A stretch of 64,000 nt of DNA from NCBI GenBank assembly GCA_947579665.1, contig OX388352.1:33040216-33104215 (forward strand), in the 5' to 3' direction. A program made the translations under genes and the position numbers. Shown here in pieces: positions 25,101-37,100 of this stretch; within the stretch, counting starts at the first letter, position 1, and each line of letters starts with the position of its first letter. Source of the DNA: Sympetrum striolatum (taxonomy: Eukaryota; Arthropoda; Insecta; Odonata; Libellulidae). The notes below the pieces were generated by a model. It was not told the DNA's origin. It was given only the letters and a program-made list of their open reading frames with translations, and searched no databases.

Positions 25101-28100
25101 ATACCTGTCCTTCAGGTGCTTTTTTAGCCTTAGCTTTATCCTTATCAACAGGTTTCAATACTACTTCCAGTGGTGTCTACAGGGAAATAAACCTAAGTAA
25201 GTCTTATATTCTACTATTTAAAAAAAATCCATTTGCTTGGATATAATTTAAGAAAAGATTCCAAAAATAAATAAAATTAAAAATACTTCAACAATATTTA
25301 AATTCGAAGTCCTAATGTGATAAAATTAAAAAATTTCACATTGTATGTAGGAATTATAATTCAGAAGACTTCTAAATCTTCAAACCTTAGGAGCTGGCCC
25401 TTTTTTCTCAGGTATCGACCGTTTACGAAGTTGTAGTTTGAATGGCTCATCCTATATTGTTAAAGAATAAAGTTGAGAACAAATATAAATGACTCACTCT
25501 TCCATATAAATGCTCTGAAAAATTATTTTCAATGTCTTGTACATTATGTAAATGTCATACCTTTATTTCATGCTAAAAATACAGCTGAGAAAAACTAAAA
25601 ACCTTATATATTTAAGTACAACAAAAGTTGTGGGAAGATTACTGTTCCACCTCTTCTATATCTTATTTATAAATTAGAAGTTACAACCAAGTTTACTGAT
25701 ATATTTCTATTCTCAGGTATTTCTTAGATTTATCCACATATGTGCATTTATGTATGCAAATTAAAGGTTTTTTAGCATATTAATTACAAAATTATATCCT
25801 GCTGATTTCCTAACACTGTCCTATCAAGTATATCAATGTCCATAATTGTGTGAATTTTGATAAAAGAGGTAAATCAGTTTATATGAAATTTTGAGTAGGT
25901 AAGTATGTTCAAGGAATAAGTACTAACTATTATAAGCTTATGCTAATTTATCAAGTGTACCAGAGGATACAACTAAAAATATACAAGACCCATTATTATT
26001 AAAAGCAGCAGATTAAGACCTAAAAGAGTTAAACAGATAAGATACTGCTAAAATTATGAGATATTTTATAAAATTTATATATAAACAAAATGTATGTATA
26101 AAGAGTTTTCTAACTTATCTTTTTTCTTATGTTTATGATAAAAACCTGTAATTTTTACCAAAACCTACCTTCTTTTCCTCTGGTGCCTTGTCATTTACAA
26201 GTTTCTTGGCTGGTTCAGGTTTCTTGCCTGGCTCAGGTTTCTTAGGCTCCTTAATCTACATTCATAACAAGGAAACAATATTGATGATGTCATATTGAGA
26301 TAATAAAATAAGAAGCATAATATGCTCTCAGAAAAGCTAATTTTCCCAAATTTGACTCTAAAATGCATTAAATAAGATTCATTACATCTTTGATCATCAA
26401 GGTATTATCTAAAGTTTAATTAGATTAATGCAAACTCATTCTATGAAATCAAATGACCAAGGTCTGAGACTTAGAATCATTTAACTTAGCTACTACCTAA
26501 ATGAATATAAATTTTAATTATTGTTGATGTATGATTAAAAACTCATTTGACGATAATAAAAAAGATATTTGAATGAAGTTAAGATGTAAAAGGCTTACCT
26601 TCTCTGGTTCCTCCTTTTTGGCCTCAGGCTCCTTCTTTGGCTCTTCCTTTTTCTATTTGTAAAAGAGTTATTCAAGAATGATAACATAAAATCCAAAAAT
26701 TCACATTATAGTAAAATTTGATTTGACAAGGAACGTCTTATTAACAGCATACCTTTACAGCCTTAACCTCTTCCACTTTCTTCTCAGCCTTGACTTCATT
26801 TTCCTCGGCCTCCTTCTGTTTGAGTGTTGTTAAGTTTTATGAAGTGTATAAAGTTTGAGGGTGTATCAGAATAATGACCATGTTTTGAAACATAAGATAT
26901 AAGGGAAAGAATAAAAAATATATATCACAGTAATATCATTACATCTAAACGAACCAACTAAGTCCAAACTTTTCACAGCTAAATACTACTACACAACAGT
27001 AAACAATAGATTGGGATACATAAACTCATTACTTAATGAACAATTGAATGAAACACACAAACACAAGGATTAAAATATTTTGTGTTGCTAAAATACTATG
27101 TGCTTGTGCTCAATTGCAACAGTTTTTACAATACATTGGAGGAAAATATAACATTACATCACATACCTTTGGCTCCTCCTTCTTTGGCTCTGGCTTCTTT
27201 TCTGGTTTTTTCTCTTCCTCCTTCTTCTGTGCATGATAGTTATAAGAATATTATAAATTAGGTTAATAATTTAGTTTGCGGGACTAGATATTTTTAATTG
27301 AAATGTGCAGTGAACAAAAATATTCTAAAAGGACTTTGATCAAGATTTGAAGTTTATCTTTCAATTATGGTAGGAAATTTAATATTTATTTGTAGCTAAT
27401 TCAATCTTAATCTGCATAAGTGCACATTTTAATGAGTTTAATTACTTACTGAGGAATAAAAATTTCAACTAATACCATAAAATATTCAATACTGATTTTA
27501 TATAATGTATAGTCATTTAAATTGTGAGAGAAATTTGACTTTTATATTTTTCTACAACAAGTATCTTATGGATTACAGAGAGCTAAATAATAATAATAGA
27601 GAGCAAAATAATTATAGATACTGAAATTAATTAAGAGAGTCAATAGAATGATAGCTACATAGAATGTTTATCAAGATACTAAATAGATTGCAAAAATAAA
27701 ATTCAAGTTATTACTATTTCTCTGCTGGTAATCTTATAAAGTTAAAGCAGAACAAAATAACTGAATAAATTCATAGATTTCTATGAGACAAATATCAACT
27801 TAACATAGAGACAGATTCTTAACAAATGTCAGACACCAAACTACGCCACCTTGGGATATCCAGGGAAAAGAAATTGAAAAACTAAAACTTGTACAATAAT
27901 AAAGACAAAAGATTCATGGTATATGCAAAGGATAGGAATAAACAAAAATCCAAACCATGCACCTCTCTGACAAAATGTTGCCAATCTAATTACTGTTTCT
28001 GCGTTTCTGCTGTGTAGAATTAAATGGAATACTATGATGGAAGAATGAGATGATGTGATAATATAAGAATTTACCTTAACTTGTACAGGTTTCTTTTCTT

Positions 28101-31100
28101 CAGTCTTAACTTTTGTGTCTTCTGTATCCTATATGACAAAAATTAAAAGCAATGTGTAATGAACCATGCAATACTCTTCCACGTGTAATATTTTATAATT
28201 ATTACTATTTTGTTTAAATTACCTTTCCAAAGTTATTTAAAACAAAATCTTTATAACTTTATGTACAGATATTTTGCTCCCTAAGCCTTACCTGGCCAAT
28301 AACAAAGCTCAGTTTATATTTTTTCATTTATATATTTGGTGATTCAGAATGTGATATTCTTAACATGGATTTGTACTTTTCTTGGATTGATTTAAAACTT
28401 TAATTATGATTAGGGCTCAAGTAAATTGCAAATGATTAAGTAACTAGAACATATGGTTTAAATCTTTTCTATCCTAAAATGGCAACAGAATTAGCAATCA
28501 TGAAGCAATTGACATTTTGATACTAGCCAAATTTTAATAATATTTATCTCTCATATAAGTAAGAGCTTTGTTAAAACAAAATTAAGATAAAGTAAAGCTA
28601 CGGCTGCAAGAAAACTAAATAATAAAGCATATGACAACTAGGTAAAAAATGTTTTGGAAGGAGGATAAACTGGATTATTCTGTGAGAAAATATGCTTTCA
28701 AGTTTTAAAATAAAAACTAAGGAGGCAGCCAAGATACTGTGGAAATCCATAGCTAAGGGATGAAAATGGATGTATACTTTTATAGCAAAGTTTTTACTAC
28801 CCAACTGGTTTTGGTACATAATCATCATCAGTTCGCAATATAATTCCATCAACATTGTTGGATTTACTTTGTAACCTGGTGATCATTATGTTATAAAACC
28901 AATTGTCTAATAAAAATTTCTTTGGAAAATTATACATCCATTCTCATCTTTCCCAAGTTTCTTAAATGTAATGTACAACTATGTTTTAGGTAATCCAATC
29001 AAGGTAGCTGAAATCAATTAATAAAAAAGTGAATCTTTTTGTCTTAACAGGCAAAACGTTTTGTAAAAGCATCTTCAATTATTTTAAACCTCTATATGCA
29101 AGAAAATTTGATGATTTGTATATGCTTCCCCAGTCATATTACATTCTTTCACACACTCAAATTCAACATGAAAACTTTTAATTCAGCCAGCAAGTATTTC
29201 AAAATGATTTTATCAAAATGATTTGATCAAAATACAGTACAAATGAACACTTTCTAAATTTATGTACTTGTTATAATCAATTATAACCTTTTGTAAAAGA
29301 ATGAACTTACTGATTGTGCCATTTTATGTCTATAATATAAATAATACATTTTTTGCCATAAAAATGAATATTCAGCACTATGGGGGAAACATTTTCATGA
29401 TTAAGAGAAGCTTTAAGCATAACAATTATATCACCCACAACATTTAAAACTAATTATATATGAGCTAGATAGAAAACTGAAGCATCTACGGATTTAGAAA
29501 AGTTAAAAGGAACATTAAATGCTAGACATGGTAGCAGTGATTTTTTATTATGATTTATGAATAAAATATAAATAGCTAAGTATAAATACTAAAATCAGCA
29601 TCAAATGACAAGTATAATTTTCAATAAAGCGCTTAAAATCTTAGATGGATAAGAACTGGATGATATAATAACCACCCAGGATGGTATGATTACATAGCCA
29701 GGATATGGTTTTTGTAGAATGCTTTTTGATAAGTTAATCACTAAAAGCAGTTTATTACATTAGAACTTGCACTAGACTAAGCCCAAGAGATTAATTTACT
29801 AGTGAATATTTAAAACTTAAAAATTCAATGATTCACTGAATATGAATTAGAAACTACTTTTATTATGCATAAAATTTATGTATTTATGCCTGTCCTCAGA
29901 AATGATTAAAGGAATATAAGATGGGAAAATAGGATAATTTCATATTTTATGACAAAAGTTAAAGCTTTACAGTTAAATTAACTTATAAGAATGTTTACAA
30001 AGTCAATATAAAAAATCTCCATCAAATGAAAAAAATAAAATAATATATTTCAATATGAAATAAATACGAAGATTATGATGTTTAAATTATGAATGATACA
30101 TCGAGAGGTAGATTATTTCTTACATTAAATCCAATGCTAAAGTTTATGCAGCAGTTCAAATTTAGAAAGAAAAATTACTTGATTTAAAATTCTAATGCAG
30201 GTTCTATTGCAAAACATGAAAATTAAGTATTAAATGTCAAATCAGCCATTTTAATTTAAATATACTGAAAATCTCAGCTACCTTTTTAGCATCTGGTTTT
30301 TTCTCCAGCTTTGGTTTTATCTCATCCTTTTCAGGTTGAGGCTGTGGAGTGGGTTCGTCATTGTTGGGTTTGTGTAGATCTTTTTTGGGTATGATATGTT
30401 TTTCATGGTCAACTTCATTCTGTTCTGGTTTACCAATATCATTCACTGATTTAACCTGATCTTTAGGAGGTTTCTCCTCAGTTTTCTCTGGCTTAACCTT
30501 GTCAATTTTGGGTTTTATGTCATTTTGCTGTGGTTTGATTTCATTCTTGTCTGGTATGATATCTTCCTCATCTTTCTTTACCTGAGCCTTTTTGATTTCA
30601 TCCTCAGGCTTTAATTTTTTTACTTCAGGTTTCTTTTCCTCTATCTTTTCTTCCTTCTTTTCTTCCTTCTTTTCTTCTTTCTTTTCTTCTTTCTTTTCTA
30701 CTTTCTTTTCCACTTTCTTTTCTTCTTTTTTCTCTTCTACTTTCTTCTTCTCCTCCTCCTTTTCATCCTTCTTTTGAATGGAGATAGAAAGGTGTTTTTA
30801 TATTCTATTGTGGTGTAAAGTTTTTGACCTTGTATATTGTATTGAGTGTAACAAAGGTGTTTTGATATACATGAAACATATAAGTTCATTCATACACTAT
30901 GAGGTGATCACAAAAACTAATTAAACAAAACAGATGGAATATTACAGTAAAAATAACACCCATACCAAAATATCAAGATGACAAAATAATTGAAAATGAT
31001 TTCAAATTTTCATAAAAATCAAAAACATACTAATAATTCAAAAACTATTTCACTGAGATCAAAAACTCAAAAAGTTCAAATAAAAAGATTTTCACACTCT

Positions 31101-34100
31101 CAAAAATTATATTTGTGAAAATTATATTTAATTTTTATAAAAAATGAATGTAACAAAATTAGTCATACATACATTTCTATTCAGGTAAACATGCAACATA
31201 AGGAAGGGGAAACCATGCGTGTTTGATTGAGAAGGATGGATTAGGAATTGGAATAGAGATTGTTTTGCATGTGAAAAGTAAAAGGTAAAGGATTCAAATT
31301 AAAAAGGAGTGTTAGGCTTTCTAAACAATGCCAGAATATGGGATATTATTTTCATTCAATGAAATGTTAGATAAAAAGCATAATATAGATAAACTGGCAT
31401 ACCTTTTCAACTTTTTTAACCTCTGAAAAAAAATTTGAAAATAATTAATTTATTAAAAAATAATGGTACATTTAAATTTTTTTCTGAATATTTCTTATGC
31501 AACTGATGTATTACTACTAACCTGTGACCTTTAATTCTGCATATGATTCTTCTTTTCCAAATTCATTGGTAACAACAATTTTGTAGGAACCTGAATGTTC
31601 CTTCTTGCAGGAAGATATGCTCAAGCGAGCGTAAGTCCCATCGAAGGTAATGGTAGTTTCACGGGTTTCCTTGATGATCTGAGTATTCCTAAAATATAGA
31701 TTGGGGCACCATAGGTAAATTACCACATCAATAATTTCTTTAGTGATGTATATTTCCAAAGGGAATACAGTCTGTAGAAAGAATGCCAAATATAGATCTC
31801 CAACAACAAGTTTTCGATCAATTTGAATTTCATCAGTGAAGTTCTAAAATCAAAATAACTAAGAAAAGATGATGATGAAGATGATCATCACAATGATGAT
31901 AAGTTTGAAGAATATTTGCATAAAATTGCTAAGGTGGTGGTTTTGAGCTAATATTCCACCAAATTGATTTTTCAGGTACATATAATAGTGTAGTGTAGTG
32001 TAGCTTTGGATTCTTTTCAAAAGTCACCAGTAACTTAATTCTTCATGCTGAACTTTGAAGTAGTTTTAAATTGGCACAGCAATAGAATTTAAGGTAAGAA
32101 TGTAAAATAAATATAAATAATAAGAAAAATATATGTAAATGTTTTGGGATTACATTTTTCAGTTACATGGAATTAGGCATCCTACAGGCGTTATGCTAGT
32201 TCCTAGCAGTTTTGGACATAAGTCTTCCTCTTAAGTAATATGATATTTTATAAAAAATAGAGAATGAATGGTATTTCTTACCAATATCAGATTTCTAATA
32301 TTATTGAATGAAACTTTTCACTTACCTATACCATACCACGGTAGCCTTCTGGTCTTTCACAGCCAACTGAGCTGTGAACTCAGCAGATTTTCCTTCTTCT
32401 GTAGTCTGAGATTAAGAATAATAAAAGTAAAACAGGTTATAAGAACACTTATCAATGATCCGAATAAGTGAATTAATCCTTTCATGACAGCAGTACTCTT
32501 AAAATTGCACTCAGGGTATGAAGGCTTTCAGAGGAATGACTTCTACTAGACACATAACGAATTTGCTCTTATGATGGTGCCAGGTATAGAATTGAACCCT
32601 TTTGAATCCTTCATAATGGGGATATGCAGTCTTTCCTCAGAAACGAAAATCAGGAAAAACTCTCCCTGAGAAATTCATCTTTCCTTTCACAGCATGGGAC
32701 CGGGGCAAACTAAATGTCATTGCATTCATTTGGCCAAAGAGGAATTTGTAGCAATAATTGTCAACATTACCTTAGAAATTAAAATATTGTATTCTGCTGA
32801 TTATGTACAACTTTTAAGATAAATTCTACTTTAAATACTAAATTAATTAGCATACTGCCAAAATAGTAATAGCAAGTAAAGAGATGTACTGTACACTGCA
32901 AACATGGAAAAAATAAAAGAAGCATGCTACATGTGTAAAGAATATGATGTTGCCTATGTGTAGCTCCCCATTTTAAAGAGTATCACATGACATATTATTT
33001 TATTAGATTTCTGAGACTTAAATTAAATTGTTTACAAATTATAAAAAGGTAAATTTAAAAATAGTTTAATTCTGCCAATGACTGTTCAAAGCCCAGATGG
33101 AAAATAAGAATGTTAAGTGACCTTGGCAGTCATTAGAGAAAATGAATGATTATTTTATTATCTTGACACAGTAGTATATTAAATATCTTAATACTAACCG
33201 TAGAAATTCATTAAAAAGTTTTACATAGTTAGCAAAATACAAGATTTCAATTTCAAAGGTAAATTGACAATTGCTGTTAGAAATAACTCTATTGCAACAT
33301 GATTGCATGAACATTTAGTTTGGCGTGGCCTCATGCAGCAAAAAGAACTATGAATAACCCCAGGGACAAAGTTGTGCTGTGCAGAAAGAGACATAAAAAA
33401 ATCTCCAAGAAAAGGGTCATAATGGTTAGATAATAATACCGCAATCCTCTGCATCTGCATCCACCCATGATTTATACGTACGACATCTATAGACACAATT
33501 CATTTGTTTGCATTGGATTTGCATTTCCTACTCTAAACAACTGTTGTCATGTATACATGACAACATTTGTTTAGAGTAGGAAAATCTGTTGTTTATAGAC
33601 AACAACAGTCTCGAAAGGGTTAATATATAATAAATATTAATATTAGGCTATCATGATCTTTAAAGTTTCCGTATATTTTCAGATATCAATACTGAATTGC
33701 AATTTATTTTACAATATTCAATTATCTTCTATAACATTAACTCAGTTTTATATTAAAAAGTTTACTAGGAAAAAAGTAGATTACAGTTTCTCAAAGTAAA
33801 TCAATTACTCTTTAGTGATATACTATGAATTACTTAAGGAAATATTAAAACATAGTAATAGCAGTAAAAAAATGTTGCATTAGAGTCAAATTGAATTATC
33901 ATGAATTCATAATATCACATTTTTCCTAAGATGTGTGCAGATAGTAAATTCTGAAATGATCCAAGATATTAAAGTTAAAGCAAAAGTCATTAATATATCA
34001 AAATTAGAATTCATTCCTCAGAATACAATATCTGAAAGTATTTTATCTTTTTTTATTTTACCAATGTCTTACAAAAAAATAATCTCCTCATATGATCTTT

Positions 34101-37100
34101 ATGGTAAAGCAATCTTGGCATGTAAGAGAAGAGATTGTTATTAAAATAACCTGAAGCTTTGAATTCATTAATATTTATTTACGCTAGTAACAAAAGATTA
34201 ATATCAACTTCTTTCACCGAAAAAAATTCAAATCCTTTATATTTATCAAACCCAACTTAAAACTTTGACTCTTCATGAGCTATAGCTATGTAAAACATTC
34301 AATCCAAATAAGTGAATAAAATACTAAGTATTTGAGCTATCCCACCTCCAGGAGGGAGAATAACACTCCATGTGCATTTATGTTTCTGCTCTCTCCCCAG
34401 CTATCCCAGAATTTTCTGCCATCGGAAAGAGGCTACAATTTCATGATTACGATAAAGACTGATTGTTTAGATTAAAGTAAAATATACTTTATAAGAGATT
34501 AGGATTGAACTATTAGAGTGCCACAGCAAATGTATTGTATGACATCAAAGTAGAAATGATTCCTTAATACCTTGATATTCTGATTTTGAGTGATAAAAAT
34601 ATGATTTATTAACTAATAAAATGTATTACTTTTTTAAAATACTTACAACAGCTCTCAATCCTTGAGCAAACTTGGGCTTTTCTCCTTTTGGTTTCTTCTC
34701 TTCTTCTTCATCTGGTATTTCAGTGATTTCCACAACTTGGGAAGTTACTTCACCCTTTTCATTCTTTGCCACCAATTTGTAAGATCCCTTATCTGACTGT
34801 TGAGCTGAGGAAATCTCTAGTTTTACAGCAAATTCACCCTGAAATAAAATTTAATTTAAATTATTTAATTTTATATTATTTCATTAACAACCAATGTATA
34901 CGCAAATGTCAGAATCCTAAAATTTTTGGAAATCTGAGTTTGTGAATTGAGTGCTTCAACTATATACTTTATAGTTTTTTCTCTATAGTAACTTGATTTT
35001 GATGTTCTGAAGCAATTATTTTACTTCTGCTTAGCATGATAAATAATTGATTATATATAGAGAAAGTAATTACTTAAGTAAATAATTCTGTTTATTGAAC
35101 TTCCACTTAAAGTTGTTCAGAAATTTCTTCAGTATATAAATTACAGGATTTATTACTGCTAGGAATAATTTTTGAATTAAATGCCACATTTTCTTAAGAA
35201 AATCATTTCTGATTCATATGGGTTGCCCATGGATAGAGGAGAGATGGCATTATTTGATCTATAAAAGAAGAAAAAATAATTTACCTCCTTTACTCTTTCC
35301 ACCTTGACACTATGACGTGAACCTTCCTTGATAGCTGTCTTTTCCTTAAACCAAGTACACTTTGGTTCAAACTTAGAAACAACAATACATTCCACCACAA
35401 CTGTTTTCTTCTTCACCACCTTGATCACCCTAGGTTTGTCTTTAATCACTGGCACAACTATAAAGAGAATTTAAAACCGAATTTGAGTCAGTTAATTTTC
35501 AGCAATTAAGTCAACTTAATTTTTCAGCAATCAGTAATTAAAGATTTTTTACTATTAGATTAAAATAAATAGGCACCCTGAAGCAATGAAGGATCATCAG
35601 AAATAAATATATTTGATGAAAGTAGATTTAAACCAAAAATGCTCAAGGTATCACATTTCAAAATGATATTTGTGATTATGTGACACATATTATATGTCCC
35701 TAAAAATATACTTGAATATTCAATTTTTATTTATTGATATTTTAGGCATGTACATACATTTAGCTTAATACTTTGAGTACTTAAGGAAGTAAAAAGGATT
35801 TGTGACAAAATATTGGATTTTTAATAAAAACTTAATCAATATTAATAATATCTCAAAGTAAAGCTTGAGGTTTTGATAATAACTTACTTTCAATATTGAG
35901 AGTCAAGTTGGCATTAAGTTCTCCAAAGGTATTTTTAATGTTACATTTGTAGAGACCAGAATCTTCTTGCATTGGATCCTAAAAATGTCATAAATAATGC
36001 AATATTAAGCATATGCCTTAAAATAAAAATCTGTCCTCATGATCTTATTTTATATTGGCAAATTTTAGGTAATAAGAGATAATTACAATTTTACATTTTC
36101 TAATTTTCTTATTCTTTTAAGCTTTAGTAGATTCAAAAAGTAATCATTTCAGAATAAAAATAGCGAAATCATTGGTGTAGAATACAGTACAGATTTAATG
36201 TAGTTTCTCAAATGAAACTAAAGTTGATCCAGGGTTCTCTGTAATCTGACTGTTTTCAATATTCTTGTCTCATTATTTAAAAGCACATATTTCCCATTGT
36301 TTGAATCATCATTATTTTATCATCAATACTTAAACAAGTTAAAAAAGTCATAAAATAAAACCTATGAAAACTTTGAGCAAATCTTAGAAATGATAATATT
36401 AAATGTAAAAATACAATAGATTCTTGAACATACCTTTAGTTCAAGCTTGATGTAATAAACAGAAGCAGTCTGTTGAATACTTATTGATATCTTGGATGAT
36501 TCTTTCACTACCTGGCCATCATGGTACCAGACAACTGTAGGCTTAGGATCTGATTTCACCTTACATTCCATTATAACAAGTTTTCCACTGCGTTCAGAAA
36601 TAATTCTAGGCTTCTCAACAAATGTTGGACCTTCACCTTCAGGTTCAGGCTCAGCTTCAATATTCAAATTAAGGTTTGCGTTGCTTTCTCCATGTTCATT
36701 TTTAACATGACACCTGTAAGTTCCTCCATCTGAGCCAGATGGGTCCTACAAAATTAAATATATAAAGTAAGTGTAGCTCTCAAATCTGGATAAACACATT
36801 AGAATAAAACAACTGAAGTAATAACTGTTGCAATCCTTCAAATTTCAAAATAAAATGTATACATAATAATTTCAAGAAAACCTTTAATGTTATATAAGAT
36901 CTCACATAGAAATTGGCTGTAAGAAAACACTTAAAATTACAGTCAGTTGTCAACTTACGACCTATGCGAATTATGACCATTTTAACTTAAGACCAAGCAT
37001 CTGGAAGGGGCCTGAATGGTGATGATCAGCTGGGTAACTCGGCTAGAATGCTCATGACTCTCACTTCATTATCAGTTGCTGTTGCGACTACATTAATTTG

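Larger units (their letters stand above)
32406..34646 (-). other. bt: Intron 12 (2.2 kb)
   Basis: Between Ig7 and Ig8. Contains the TTAA-flanked segment 32477-33619 with its 60-bp palindrome. The rest is AT-rich, with no gene. Confidence 0.65.

Noticed and set aside
30592..30777. Plus-strand frame rich in Ser and Phe
   Set aside because: It is the antisense shadow of the KEEKK exon.
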